Notes: a model not told the origin generated them from the sequence alone. DNA of 64,000 nucleotides from Bradyrhizobium sp. 195 (GCF_023101665.1 NZ_CP082161.1:4712001-4776000), one strand, 5' to 3'. Counted from the first letter of the stretch, positions 9,405-18,158 are shown. Numbers and translations: made by a program.

Positions 9405-10265
9405 CTAGTCCTGCGCCTCCAGCACCAACTCCATCGTCATCAGCACGGGATTATCGCCGCGGGCCAGACGCCCCTCCGCCAGGCCGCCGGTGTAATCGAC
9501 CAGCGCGACGTCGAGCGCGGCTTCGGGCGCGCCAGAGTGACCGGGCGCGATCAGCCCGGCCGTCACCGCAAGCTCGGTCGCAAACGGCTCGGTCACGCCG
9601 CCATGGGTGAAGCGCGCGCCGATGGTCGAACCGACGCCGCCATGGATCTTCGCACGCGCCACCCCGTGCGCGCGGCAGAACTCTTCGAGCGAGCCAGCAA
9701 AATCCTGGTTCGGGCGCAGCCGGAGCGGATACGCGCGGCTGGTCGTGCGCGCGCGCGAGCTCTCAGCCGCCACCGGGCCGAACAGCTTGAAATTGGTCTC
9801 GGGATCGGGCTCGGCGGTGAACATCGCACCGTCGAGACCGAAGGCCTCGACCTCGAACGGTTCGGCGACGACGGTCTCGTCCGGCAGCATGTGGCCGCCA
9901 CTGGCCTTGCCGTCAGCCTCAGTCCACAGCCCATGGCAATGAAAGAACGGCGCGCCGGCGCGCATGCCGAGCGTCATGCTGCCGAGCTTCGTGCGCGTCA
10001 CGCCGCCGGGCCGAAACGTGTCGCTGTAGAACGCGGCGTTCTCGCCGGTCTTCGACAGCGCCGGCATGACATAGGCGAACGGCCCCAGCGCGCCGTGCCT
10101 GAAGTTGAGCACGCCGCTTGTAAAACCTTCGGCCGCAAAGCCGCGCCGTGCGGCTTCCAGCAGCGGCAGACCTGCCTGAAGCGTGAACGAGAAGGCGCGC
10201 CCCCTCGCCTCCACCCATTGGATGCGTTCCGCGACGGCCGCGCCCGGCTGCTTGATACTCCGCAT
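9405..10265 (-). CDS. PPC/DUF296-domain protein
   Basis: A 286-residue protein beginning at ATG 10265, 9 bases after the stop of the acyl-CoA ligase, so probably in one operon with it. Two PPC (plant and prokaryote conserved, DUF296) halves are apparent. The first has FRHGALGPFAYVMPA and, at about residues 107-125, FFHCHGLWTEADGKASGGHM, a His-rich stretch resembling the metal-binding region of single-domain PPC proteins. The second has KIHGGVGSTIGARF...GGVTEPFATE. Bacterial PPC proteins are trimers of unknown function. The ligase neighbour suggests a metabolic role. Its end abuts the eroded higB. Confidence 0.75.
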   Translation of the reverse strand: MRSIKQPGAAVAERIQWVEARGRAFSFTLQAGLPLLEAARRGFAAEGFTSGVLNFRHGALGPFAYVMPALSKTGENAAFYSDTFRPGGVTRTKLGSMTLGMRAGAPFFHCHGLWTEADGKASGGHMLPDETVVAEPFEVEAFGLDGAMFTAEPDPETNFKLFGPVAAESSRARTTSRAYPLRLRPNQDFAGSLEEFCRAHGVARAKIHGGVGSTIGARFTHGGVTEPFATELAVTAGLIAPGHSGAPEAALDVALVDYTGGLAEGRLARGDNPVLMTMELVLEAQD

Positions 10266-10274
10266 CGCCTTCGC

Positions 10275-11882
10275 TCAGCCAGCTTTCGTCTTGTCGAGAT
10301 CGAGCAGCCCACGCGCCTCGAGCTCGTCGCGCACCATGCGTTTGGGAATCTTGCCATAACCGGATTTCGGCAGCGCCTCCCAGAAGAAGAACCGCTTCGG
10401 CATCTTGTAGCGCGGCACCTTCGGCGAGAGGAACGCCGCCATCTCGGCTTCGCTCACCGGCTTCTCGCCTTCGCGCGCCACGCAGACGGCGACGCCGACC
10501 TCGCCCCAGGTCGCATCGGGCACGCCGAGCACGGCGACCTCGCCGACCGCCGGATGCGTCAGGATCTTCTCCTCGATCTCGCGCGGATAGATGTTGGAGC
10601 CGCCGGAGATGTACATGTCGGACGCGCGGCCGGTAATGTAAACGAATCCCTCCTCGTCCATGTGGCCGAGATCGCCGGTGCGGAACCAGCCGTTGCGGAA
10701 TGCCTTCGCATTGGCTTCAGGGTTGTCGTAATAGCCGGCGAGAACGGCAGGGCCGATCACGCAGATCTCGCCGCTCTGGTTGGCCGCGAGCTCGCGGCCT
10801 TCGTCGTCCTGGATCGAGACCTGCATGCCGGTGCGCTCGAAACCGCAGGTGCCGATCTTGGCATACGGACTATCCTCAGCATCGTGCAGCGCCGCCGGCA
10901 GCACGGTGATGTTGCCGGTGACCTCGCCGAGGCCAAAATACTGCACGATGACCTTGCCGAGCTTTCTCAACGCGGTCTTCTGGTCCTCGCGATACATCGG
11001 CGCGCCGGCATAGATCACGTGGCGCAGCGAGCTATGGTCGTATTTGTCGACGCCGGGATGCTCGACCATCATCTTCAGGATCGTCGGCACGGTAAAGAGA
11101 TTGGCGACCCGATACGTCTCGATCAGGCGGAATGCCTCGTTGACGTCGAACTTCTCGGTCGGCAGCAGCACGGTGCAGACGCCGCGCGCGGTCTGCACCA
11201 GCTGATGCACGCCGGCGCCATGCGACAGCGGCGCCACCACCAGCGAGGCGTCGTTCTCCGTGACGCCAGGCGTCAGGTCGGCAAGATGGTTGGTGACGAC
11301 AAATCCCATCTGGCCGTGGGTCAGCACCGCCGCCTTGGAACGCCCTGTCGTGCCCGAGGTGAAGAAGAACCAGCAGGGATCGTCGTGCTCGACATCGGCA
11401 TTCGCGATACTGGCGCCAGCCTGCGCGGCAATGGCATCGGCAACCGATCGCTCGCCGAACGCGGCCTTGCCGTCGATGCTCCAGGTGAACTCAAGCGCGC
11501 CGCCCTTCACGGCCGCGGCGTGCTCGGGAAAATCGACATGGCACAGAAATGCCTTGGCCCCGGAGGCCTGCGCGAGATAGGTGACCTCATCCGGCATCAG
11601 GCGGAAATTGGTGGGCACCCAGACCGCGCCGAGCCGGAATGCCGCGAACATCGAGAAGAACATCTCGTCGCCATTCTTGGAATGGACCAGGATGCGGTCG
11701 CCCTTGGTGATGCCGCGCGCGGCGAGCGCCGCCGCCAGCGCCGAGACCTGCGCGTCGATCTGGTGCCAGGTCCAGGATTTGTCTCCCCAGACGAAGCCGG
11801 GACGCGTTCCATGCCGCCGCGCATTCTGGGTCAGCATGTAAGCGAGATTCATGACGCGGCGGGACATGCGCAGGGGCTGCAT
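10275..11882 (-). CDS. Acyl-CoA synthetase (AMP-dependent)
   Basis: A 535-residue ANL-superfamily enzyme that activates a carboxylic acid with ATP and joins it to CoA. The ATG at 11882 follows GAGGAAG. Visible motifs: P-loop FFTSGTTGRSKAAVLTHG near residues 169-186, YYDNPEANAKAFRNGWFRTGDLG, the hinge GRASDMYISGGSNIYPREIE near 420, and the catalytic Lys in SGYGKIPKR near 511. It resembles medium- or long-chain fatty and aromatic acyl-CoA ligases, but the substrate cannot be read from sequence. It heads a two-gene operon with the PPC protein. Confidence 0.93.
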   Translation of the reverse strand: MQPLRMSRRVMNLAYMLTQNARRHGTRPGFVWGDKSWTWHQIDAQVSALAAALAARGITKGDRILVHSKNGDEMFFSMFAAFRLGAVWVPTNFRLMPDEVTYLAQASGAKAFLCHVDFPEHAAAVKGGALEFTWSIDGKAAFGERSVADAIAAQAGASIANADVEHDDPCWFFFTSGTTGRSKAAVLTHGQMGFVVTNHLADLTPGVTENDASLVVAPLSHGAGVHQLVQTARGVCTVLLPTEKFDVNEAFRLIETYRVANLFTVPTILKMMVEHPGVDKYDHSSLRHVIYAGAPMYREDQKTALRKLGKVIVQYFGLGEVTGNITVLPAALHDAEDSPYAKIGTCGFERTGMQVSIQDDEGRELAANQSGEICVIGPAVLAGYYDNPEANAKAFRNGWFRTGDLGHMDEEGFVYITGRASDMYISGGSNIYPREIEEKILTHPAVGEVAVLGVPDATWGEVGVAVCVAREGEKPVSEAEMAAFLSPKVPRYKMPKRFFFWEALPKSGYGKIPKRMVRDELEARGLLDLDKTKAG

Positions 11883-11987
11883 GGGGCTTCCTCTTCGAAG
11901 GCGGACGGCACACTGGCCACCCGCTCATTGCAGCCCATTTATCGCCATCAGCGGCACGCCTGCAAGGCCGCCGGATGCACGGCTCCC

Positions 11988-12485
11988 CTACGGTTGCTTG
12001 AATGCAAACGGCGTCGCCGTGATGGTCTTCTGCTTGACGCAGGCCTGCGGACCAAAGCCGCCGCAGAAGCTGCCATGCAGATCGAAGCGAACGGTTCGCG
12101 CGGCGCCGCGCTTCATCGGCGGGGCCATGATCTTGTAGCGGAGGACATAGCCGTCAAACACCTCGCGCAGATTGCCATCTGGCAACGTCGCCAGGATCTT
12201 GATGACGCAGCCGCCGGTTCCGCAATAGGTGGTCTCGCGATCTCCGCATTTGGTCTCGCCGAAATCGACGATGTAGTCGTCGCGGCCATCACCGGTGAGG
12301 TCGATCCTGCGCACCGTATCAGGCGCGAAGCTCACGTCGCCGCCGTCCTGACTGGTGCATTCCTCATTGGCGTAGCGCAGCGCCTTCTGCACGCCAGGCG
12401 GATAGTCGGCTGGATTGAACGTCCTTGCATCCTCGGCGCGCGCGGCAGAGGCGAACAGGGCGAGCATGAGGATCAGATAACGCAT
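11988..12485 (-). CDS. Secreted protein of unknown function
   Basis: A 165-residue protein. ATG at 12485 is chosen because it begins a clean signal peptide (MRYLILMLALFASAARA, cleaved before EDARTF); the frame is open 60 bases further. The mature protein has six or more Cys (EECTSQDGG, TKCGDRETTYCGTGGC, SFCGGFGPQACVKQK), implying disulfides in the periplasm, and a DLTGDGRDDYIVDF stretch that resembles FG-GAP/calcium-binding loops. Similar proteins are common in Bradyrhizobium without known role. It is divergent from the lipoprotein gene that follows. Confidence 0.75.
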   Translation of the reverse strand: MRYLILMLALFASAARAEDARTFNPADYPPGVQKALRYANEECTSQDGGDVSFAPDTVRRIDLTGDGRDDYIVDFGETKCGDRETTYCGTGGCVIKILATLPDGNLREVFDGYVLRYKIMAPPMKRGAARTVRFDLHGSFCGGFGPQACVKQKTITATPFAFKQP

Positions 12486-12579
12486 GCGGGTTGGTCGCCG
12501 GCGCGGTCGCAATCGTTCAGGGAATTTTAAACATGATCGGCGCACCCTCGCTCAGTTCTCGCGTACAGAGTGCCGCATC

Positions 12580-12939
12580 ATGGTCAAAGCGCCTGCCCTC
12601 CTCCTGTTGTCGCTGGCGCTCGCCGGATGTGCCGTGGCGCCGCAGGCGCATCTTGCGTCCGATCCCGCCTTCAAGCCTGCCCGTTATGCCTGGGATGGCG
12701 CCGGCGAGGATCCCAATCGGCCGCATGCGGCCTCACAACCAACACGGACCGCGACCCGATCCGAGCGAAGCAGCTCGCAAGCCGGGCTTCAGCCCCATTC
12801 GAAGGAGTGGTGGCAAGCGCAGGACGGCAGTGAGGCTGAGCAGGATGCCAGGGTCAACCGCTCCCTGGTCATCTGCCGGGGATGCCTGCGCCCGCAGCAG
12901 CAGCCCGAAGATTCCAGGCTCGCCAAAGCGACCGATTGA
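12580..12939 (+). CDS. Small putative lipoprotein
   Basis: 119 residues from ATG 12580. Residues 1-16 form a lipoprotein signal with lipobox LALAGC (Cys17), so it is expected to be lipid-anchored in the periplasm. The rest is polar and low in hydrophobics, with a TRTATRSERSSS tract and no recognised domain. The last 40 codons could partly be drift, since the tail is not conserved-looking. It is divergently arranged with the secreted protein gene upstream. Function unknown. Confidence 0.6.
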   Translation: MVKAPALLLLSLALAGCAVAPQAHLASDPAFKPARYAWDGAGEDPNRPHAASQPTRTATRSERSSSQAGLQPHSKEWWQAQDGSEAEQDARVNRSLVICRGCLRPQQQPEDSRLAKATD

Positions 12940-13025
12940 ACCGACGACCTCAACATCGGAAACCGGCCGGCCCGACCGTGCGTTATGACTTGGTGCGCGA
13001 GGCTGGCAGCTGGAGGGTCGACAAC

Positions 13026-13301
13026 ATGACCGACGTCATCAACAACAAGGACCATTGCCGCTACGAGCTCTCGGTGGAAGGCCATCTTGCGACCGAGCAC
13101 TACAAGATCGACGGCGATGTGATCCCGTTCGAGCACACCGACGTGCCGAAGGAGCTCGGCGGCAAGGGCGTCGGCTCGAAGCTGGTGCAAGGCGCACTCG
13201 ACCAAGTCCGCGCGTCCGGATTGAAGCTGATCCCGCAATGCCCGTTCGTGAAAGCGTGGATCGAAAAGCATCCGGACTATGCGGACCTCGTGACGAGGTG
13301 A
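13026..13301 (+). CDS. YjdJ-type GNAT N-acetyltransferase
   Basis: A 91-residue minimal GNAT domain. ATG 13026 has GGAGGG nine bases upstream. The pattern HLATEHYKIDGDVIPFEHT, VPKELGGKGVGSKLVQGAL (acetyl-CoA binding loop), then GLKLIPQCPFVKAWIEKHPDYADLV is diagnostic for the small YjdJ/NATD1-like family, whose substrates are unknown. A paralogue lies at 14069. In the same frame just upstream, VRYDLVREAGSWRVDN looks like the tail of an unrelated protein (see findings), which is why the longer open frame from 12882 was not used. Confidence 0.88.
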   Translation: MTDVINNKDHCRYELSVEGHLATEHYKIDGDVIPFEHTDVPKELGGKGVGSKLVQGALDQVRASGLKLIPQCPFVKAWIEKHPDYADLVTR

Positions 13302-13306
13302 GAGCA

Positions 13307-13336
13307 CAGGCCCGCCGCCCATAGCCAGCGGGCCTG
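13307..13336. terminator. Bidirectional terminator
   Basis: Perfect stem CAGGCCCGC / GCGGGCCTG with a 12-base loop between the convergent GNAT and SPW genes. The T tract is weak, so it may act as a simple hairpin end. Confidence 0.65.
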
Positions 13337-13353
13337 CCGATCTCTACGGCCTG

Positions 13354-13749
13354 TTATCCATGCCGGAGCATGTCCTGATCATTCAGATCCCAGTCCTGCC
13401 ACAGCTGGAGTATGCCCAGCAGCACCACCGCCCCGCCGAGGCTCGTGTGATAGATGCGGAGAAAACCTTCACCGGAATAGCCGAGGGCGTAAGGCGAGGC
13501 GATGAGCCACAGTCCGACGAGGATCGTCGTCACCTCTTGCCAGCGCTGCAAGGCGACGTATTCGAGCTGGCTAATGCCAAACACGACCAGGCCGATTGTG
13601 ACCGCATTCAGGACCGCCGTCTGGTTTCCGGTGATCGCCGCCTGATCCTGGATGGGAAACCACGGCGAAGCCACGATGAGCGCGCCGAGCAGCATTCCGC
13701 ACCAGTCTTCCCATGTTCGATGAGTATTCAAGAAACCAAAGTCCGACAT
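13354..13749 (-). CDS. SPW-repeat membrane protein
   Basis: 131 residues from ATG 13749. Four transmembrane segments are apparent in two repeats, each with the SPW-type motif: ALIVASPWFPI near residues 22-32 and LWLIASPYALG near 80-90. SPW proteins are small inner-membrane proteins of unknown function. It lies between two GNAT paralogues on the opposite strand. A ribosome site (AGGAGGGTACG) precedes the start, which is why the 88 upstream codons are excluded. Confidence 0.85.
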   Translation of the reverse strand: MSDFGFLNTHRTWEDWCGMLLGALIVASPWFPIQDQAAITGNQTAVLNAVTIGLVVFGISQLEYVALQRWQEVTTILVGLWLIASPYALGYSGEGFLRIYHTSLGGAVVLLGILQLWQDWDLNDQDMLRHG

Positions 13750-14068
13750 CGTACCCTCCTGTGACAGAGGCACACGTCGGCGGCTGGCGGTCACGACACT
13801 CCGAATGTCTTGCGACCCTGCCGGCCGCATTCGGACGTATGTCCTTGAGAAAACGTGGGAGCCGCCGTGGAACTTGCAAGAGCGACGCCGGCAAATATTG
13901 GAGCAGGCATGGTGTTCACGAAAGGAAGGCTTCTCATACTGCGCTGCAGCTACAGGCACGCGCGTTTGCAGATGTCTGCCGTGCGGCAAGCTCCCTTGGC
14001 TGCGCCTTGCCAAGGACGGGGACGGGCTCCTAGATCAACGCGTAAGACGCACGACGGAAGGATCTTGC

Positions 14069-14347
14069 ATGGCCGCCGCATCTGTACGGGACAATAAGGA
14101 CAGGAGCCGCTTCGAACTCGATGTCGGCAGCGATATCGCCTTCGCCAATTACCGGCTGACGCCGACGGCGGTCGTCATCACCCACACCGAAACGCCCCGC
14201 GCGCTCCGCGGTCGCGGCATCGCATCCGAGCTGGTCAAGGGCGCGCTGGACTTGATCCGGCGCGACGGCAGGAAGGTGATTGCCGGCTGCGGCTTCGTCG
14301 TCGACTATCTCGACAGGCATCCGGAGGATGCGGATCTGGTCGCCTGA
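14069..14347 (+). CDS. YjdJ-type GNAT N-acetyltransferase (paralogue)
   Basis: A 92-residue minimal GNAT domain; ATG 14069 lies seven bases after GGAAGGA. It shares the layout of the protein at 13026: RFELDVGSDIAFANYRLT, HTETPRALRGRGIASELVKG (acetyl-CoA loop), then GRKVIAGCGFVVDYLDRHPEDADLV. The two presumably arose by duplication, with the SPW gene now between them. Cytosolic; acceptor substrate unknown. Confidence 0.88.
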   Translation: MAAASVRDNKDRSRFELDVGSDIAFANYRLTPTAVVITHTETPRALRGRGIASELVKGALDLIRRDGRKVIAGCGFVVDYLDRHPEDADLVA

Positions 14348-14353
14348 ACGCAA

Positions 14354-14379
14354 AAGGGCCCGCGAGATCGCGGGCCCTT
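14354..14379. terminator. Bidirectional terminator
   Basis: A perfect 11-bp stem AAGGGCCCGCG / CGCGGGCCCTT with loop AGAT, flanked by A on the left and T on the right, lies between the convergent GNAT and DUF3597 genes. Confidence 0.85.
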
Positions 14380-14399
14380 GCGGCACGACCGGCGGTCGG

Positions 14400-14792
14400 T
14401 CAGTGCTTGATCTCCGGTGGCAGCTTGCCGCCATTGGCGGCGAGCTTGGACATTACCTGCTTGTGCAGCCAGACGTTCATGCTCGCGGAATCGTTCATGT
14501 CGCCGGTGTAGCCCAGCTCCTTGGCGAGATCCTTGCGGGCCGCAAGGCTGGAATCGATGTCGAGCGCCTTCATGAGGTCGACGATCGAGGTACGCCACTC
14601 CAGCTTCTCGCCCTTGTGCGCGGCCACCGCCTTGTCGACGACCGCGGCGACGTCGACCGCGGCCATGGGCGCGCCGGCCGGCGCCGATGCTCCCGGCGCC
14701 GCTCCAGCGGGCGAAGCTGCGCCACCAGCGGGTGCGGCGGAAGCCGGCTGGCCACCGAAGATCGCGCCCATGATTTTCCCGAAAATGCTCAT
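14400..14792 (-). CDS. DUF3597-domain protein
   Basis: 130 residues; ATG 14792 lies six bases after GGGGAG. The N-terminus MSIFGKIMGAIFG is followed by a Pro/Ala-rich linker (residues 14-45). The C-terminal DUF3597 domain is clear: VAAVVDKAVAAHKGEKLEWRTSIVDLMKALDID, ARKDLAKELGY and MNVWLHKQVMSKLAANGGKLP. Some DUF3597 members are annotated as LysM-linked, but none has a proven role. Cytosolic or surface-associated, function unknown. Confidence 0.9.
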   Translation of the reverse strand: MSIFGKIMGAIFGGQPASAAPAGGAASPAGAAPGASAPAGAPMAAVDVAAVVDKAVAAHKGEKLEWRTSIVDLMKALDIDSSLAARKDLAKELGYTGDMNDSASMNVWLHKQVMSKLAANGGKLPPEIKH

Positions 14793-15126
14793 ATCTGCTC
14801 CCCGAAAAGGATCCGTTGGAAGGGCCTTGAGTGGCACTTATAGACCAAGTTACTGCGATGCGCCCGCGAAGTTCTGCGAACCAACGAGCAGCATCAGCTT
14901 ATCTGCGGCGAAATGACGACCGAATGACGTCGTCGAGGTTGCGCTGCGACATCGAAATTCACCCAAGCGTGAGGGACAGGACTCGGAAATAAGCGTACGC
15001 TTTGCGTTCAGCTCGCGATGCCTTCCGGAATTCGCGTCTGGTCGGGATCGCGAAACTCAAAAATGGCGGCCGCTCGCGCCGTTTGCCGGCGCCGGATTCG
15101 GCCGCTCGGCAAGGGAGCTAGCGACC
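14793..15126. other. Intergenic region between divergent genes
   Basis: 334 bases between the DUF3597 gene and the DUF2189 gene, which point away from each other, so both promoters should be here. No repeat, hairpin or regulator site was recognised. GGGAGCTAGCGACC just before 15127 carries the likely ribosome site of the right-hand gene. Confidence 0.6.
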
Positions 15127-16035
15127 ATGGCCACCTTCTACCAGGGCAATGTCCCCACAATGGGCCAGAGCGCGGATGCGGCTGGACCCGTCATTCGAAC
15201 CATCCAGCTGTCCGATCTGCACGACGCGCTCCGGCGCGGCTGGGAGGATTTCAAGGCCGTTCCGAGCCACGCCATCATTCTCTGCGTGATCTACCCGGTG
15301 CTCGGCCTCGTGCTCGCCCGCGTGGTGATGGGCTATTCGGTGCTGCCACTGCTGTTTCCCCTTGCCGCCGGCTTCGCACTAATCGGCCCCTTCGCAGCGC
15401 TCGGTCTCTACGAGCTCTCCAGCCGGCGCGAACGCTATGAAGAAGCCAGCGCCTGGGATGCCATGGAGGTGCTGCGCTCGCCGTCGTTCGGGGCGATGCT
15501 CGGCCTCGGCACGTTGCTGCTCGCGCTGTTCGTGACCTGGGTTGCCACCGCGCAGGCGATATATGTCGCGGCGTTCGGCTATGAGGGCGTGACCGGGATC
15601 TCGGACTTCATGACGCGCGTGCTGACGACGCAGCAGGGCTGGTGGCTGATCGTGGTCGGCTGTGGTGCCGGCTTCCTGTTCGCGCTCGCTGCGCTCTGCA
15701 TTAGCGCCGTGTCGTTCCCCTTGATGCTGGACCGCCATGCCGGCGCGTTCGAGGCGATGAGCACCTCACTGCGCGTTGTCGCGAGGAACCCGGTGCCGAT
15801 GGCGGTCTGGGGCCTGATCGTGGCGGTGCTGCTTGCGCTCGGCACGATCCCGGCCTTCGTCGGCCTTGCCGTGGTGATCCCCCTGCTCGGCCATGCCACT
15901 TGGCATCTCTACCGCAAGGTGATCGTCTCGGAGCCCGGTGCACGTCCGGTGCCGCCCCCGCCGCATCGTCCGCGCAAGCCGGCTGCCGACTTCCCGGCCA
16001 ACCTCTTCCCCTGGCGTAACCGGACGGACGTCTGA
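15127..16035 (+). CDS. DUF2189 integral membrane protein
   Basis: 302 residues from ATG 15127. A soluble N-terminus (IRTIQLSDLHDALRRGWEDFKAVPSHA) is followed by about six transmembrane segments, near residues 50-70, 75-95, 120-145, 165-200 and 220-255. The conserved WxDF near residue 40 and the paired helices are those of DUF2189, an inner-membrane family sometimes linked to cytochrome oxidase loci. The C-terminal tail is Pro-rich (PVPPPPHRPRKP). No clear operon partner. Function unknown. Confidence 0.85.
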   Translation: MATFYQGNVPTMGQSADAAGPVIRTIQLSDLHDALRRGWEDFKAVPSHAIILCVIYPVLGLVLARVVMGYSVLPLLFPLAAGFALIGPFAALGLYELSSRRERYEEASAWDAMEVLRSPSFGAMLGLGTLLLALFVTWVATAQAIYVAAFGYEGVTGISDFMTRVLTTQQGWWLIVVGCGAGFLFALAALCISAVSFPLMLDRHAGAFEAMSTSLRVVARNPVPMAVWGLIVAVLLALGTIPAFVGLAVVIPLLGHATWHLYRKVIVSEPGARPVPPPPHRPRKPAADFPANLFPWRNRTDV

Positions 16036-16165
16036 CGATATCGTGACATGCGATCCTGCCCCGGCTCGGGCAGGATCGCGCTCTGTCACACGCCTTGCTT
16101 TGGCCGCGGTTCGGACCGAGATTGCGCCCGCCGGTCAGATCGCTTCACGGAATTCATTTACTCGA

Positions 16166-16990
16166 ATGACCTCGACGATTTCTCGTCTCGCCCTCGCAGC
16201 CTTCGCCCTCTCCGCGTCAATCCTGTCTGCCCAGCCAGCATCCGCCGCAGTTGCGTGCGGTTCGAGCAATTTCGATGCCTGGCTTGCGGACTTCAAGACC
16301 GACGCTGCGGCCAAGGGCATCTCACAACAGGCGATCGCATCGGGGCTCGCCGGCGTGACGCTGGATCAAAGCGTGCTCAACCGCGACCGCTCGCAGAAGG
16401 TCTTCACCCAGACCTTCGAGGAATTTTCCGGCCGCATGGTGCCGCCGCGCCTGGAGCGTGGCTCCAACAGGATGAAGCAATACGGCTCGGTGCTGTCGCG
16501 CATCGAGCAGACCTATGGCGTTCCCGGCGAAGTGCTGGTCGCGATCTGGGGCTTGGAGACCGATTTCGGCGTCAACACCGGCAAGTTCGCGACCATCCGC
16601 TCGCTGGCGACGCTGGCCCATGATTGCCGGCGCGCCGAGCAGTTTCGCGCCGAGCTGATGGATGCGCTGCGCATCGTCCAGCGCGGCGACCTCGCACCAG
16701 CCGAGATGAAGGGCGCCTGGGCCGGCGAGCTCGGCCAGACCCAGTTCATGCCGTCATCCTGGATGAAATACGCGGTCGATTTCGACGGCAACGGCAAGCG
16801 CGACCTCTTGCACAACGCGCCCGACGTGCTCGCCTCCACTGCCAACTATCTAGCCGGCTATGGCTGGCAGAAGGGCAAGGATTGGCAGCCGGGCAGTCCG
16901 AATTTCGAGGTGCTCAAGCAGTGGAACAAGAGCGAGGTCTATTCCAAGACCATCGCCTATTTCGCCACGCAGCTCGCGCGCGCTCCTTAG
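16166..16990 (+). CDS. Lytic murein transglycosylase, MltB family
   Basis: 274 residues. ATG 16166 starts a signal peptide ending AQPASA before AVACGSS. It has no lipobox, unlike E. coli MltB. The GH103 core is clear: SRIEQTYGVPGEVLVAIWGLETDFG (the catalytic Glu is in GLETDFG, about residue 131), GELGQTQFMPSSW, DGNGKRDLLHNAPDVLASTANYLAGYGW. It should cleave MurNAc-GlcNAc bonds in periplasmic peptidoglycan and release 1,6-anhydro ends, which NagZ (38943-39971) later processes. Confidence 0.93.
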   Translation: MTSTISRLALAAFALSASILSAQPASAAVACGSSNFDAWLADFKTDAAAKGISQQAIASGLAGVTLDQSVLNRDRSQKVFTQTFEEFSGRMVPPRLERGSNRMKQYGSVLSRIEQTYGVPGEVLVAIWGLETDFGVNTGKFATIRSLATLAHDCRRAEQFRAELMDALRIVQRGDLAPAEMKGAWAGELGQTQFMPSSWMKYAVDFDGNGKRDLLHNAPDVLASTANYLAGYGWQKGKDWQPGSPNFEVLKQWNKSEVYSKTIAYFATQLARAP

Positions 16991-17009
16991 AGACCCATCT
17001 ACAACGCGT

Positions 17010-17041
17010 AGGGCCGATCGTCCGGCGACCGGCCCTCTCTT
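17010..17041. terminator. Bidirectional terminator
   Basis: Stem AGGGCCG / CGGCCCT followed by CTCTCTT, between the convergent transglycosylase gene and the small secreted-protein gene. Confidence 0.65.
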
Positions 17042-17050
17042 GGGTTGCGT

Positions 17051-17317
17051 TTACTTGCCCATGGTGGCGTGCATCGCCTTGTTCAGATGCGCGCCGCACG
17101 CACCCATTTTGCCGTTGAGCAGCGAATCCTGCGCCGCAGCGATCTCCTTCTGAGCGACGAGCTTGCCGTCACCGTCGGGCATGGCCTCGATCGCAGTTTC
17201 CGTCTTCTCCAGATTGGCCGAGCTGCAGCCGCCCATGGCGGCGTGCTTGGCGGCCTGGGCCGGCGCAACCGCGAACGCGACGGCGGCAATGGCGATAACC
17301 CCGAGTAACTTCGTCAT
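17051..17317 (-). CDS. Small secreted protein of unknown function
   Basis: 88 residues. The start is ATG 17317, eight bases after GGAAAG. A signal peptide (MTKLLGVIAIAAVAFAVAPAQA) is followed by a short helical mature domain with two Cys (MGGCSSANLEKTETAIEAM and GKMGACGAHLNKAMHATMGK) that could form one disulfide. Exported small helical proteins of this style are frequent in Bradyrhizobium. No assigned family or partner. Confidence 0.75.
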   Translation of the reverse strand: MTKLLGVIAIAAVAFAVAPAQAAKHAAMGGCSSANLEKTETAIEAMPDGDGKLVAQKEIAAAQDSLLNGKMGACGAHLNKAMHATMGK

Positions 17318-18005
17318 GATGTTACTTTCCTTCTCTTGTGTTCTTAGGACAGACCCAGCGACATTGCCGGACTCTGCGACCACACCTTCCTCCGGGCGCG
17401 GCAACTTGCCGCAATAAATTCCTCGCGAGAATTGCGTGATGTTGCGCGCCGCGCAGAGCGTCATGCAGGAATTCTGTTTTTCATTACATCCGTGTCATCA
17501 AAGCACACGCTCGGCGTGCGGATCCCGCAGCAAGGAGGCGAATTTGGCCGAGACAAACCCTGGAGGAGGGCATAGCGCCGCCGCGAGATCTACGGTGGCG
17601 AATCCGCTTCATCCTCGCGGCTTCGCTCCATTCAACTCAAATAATGAACATAAATTCAATATACGGATCTCTCTTTCTCATGCGATTAGCGCATATCGGA
17701 CTTGGGTGTAGACGCTGAAGCGCCCGCTTGCCCGCGACAGCCAGACAACTTATTTCCGTGATGATAAAAAATCAAATATCCGCTACTAAACCCGTGATTT
17801 CACGGACCTTTAGCTGAAGACTAGGCGCGCCTAGCCTACCGCTTGGGTGGGATCGCCTAGGAGTTAAGTCTTCCTTACTCGCGCTATGCGCTATTCGCTT
17901 AGCTGCATCGCAACATCGGAACTTTCGCACCGCACCACTCTCCCCTATATTCATTTCAACGATGAAGCCCGGGCAAGGGCTGAATCGAACTACAGGAGAC
18001 TACCA
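17318..18005. other. Intergenic region, relatively AT-rich
   Basis: 688 bases without a convincing gene. Bases about 17630-17800 are clearly more AT-rich than the surroundings. A perfect palindrome CTAGGCGCGCCTAG sits at 17821-17834. Promoters for the leftward secreted protein and the rightward DUF1127 gene must lie here. A small RNA is possible in the AT-rich part but nothing in the sequence proves it. Confidence 0.5.
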
Positions 18006-18158
18006 ATGCTGCTCTCGCTCATCCGCATGATCCAGGCCTTCCGGGACTATCAGCGCAATGTTGCCGAGCTGTCCCAGCTCAGCGATCGCGAACTGGCCGA
18101 TATCGGCCTCGATCGCTCGGACATCCCGCGCGTTGCCGCCGGTCAGTATCAGGGCTGA
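18006..18158 (+). CDS. DUF1127 small protein
   Basis: 50 residues; ATG 18006 follows AGGAG. The sequence ends in the hallmark of DUF1127, LSQLSDRELADIGLDRSDIPRVA, preceded by an amphipathic helix. Such Arg-containing small proteins are abundant in alphaproteobacteria. Characterised ones affect RNA turnover, phosphate or carbon metabolism and are often stress-induced. Here it stands alone, followed by a CGCCCGC/GCGGGCG hairpin at about 18192-18210 before trmFO. Confidence 0.92.
   Translation: MLLSLIRMIQAFRDYQRNVAELSQLSDRELADIGLDRSDIPRVAAGQYQG

Noticed and set aside
9060..12530. Plus-strand open frame of 1156 codons
   Set aside because: It runs antisense through higA, the PPC gene, the acyl-CoA ligase and the secreted-protein gene. 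These have clear domains on the minus strand; the long frame has none.
17821..17834. Palindrome CTAGGCGCGCCTAG as a possible operator
   Set aside because: A single perfect palindrome in a long intergenic region, with no second site, promoter match or known regulator.
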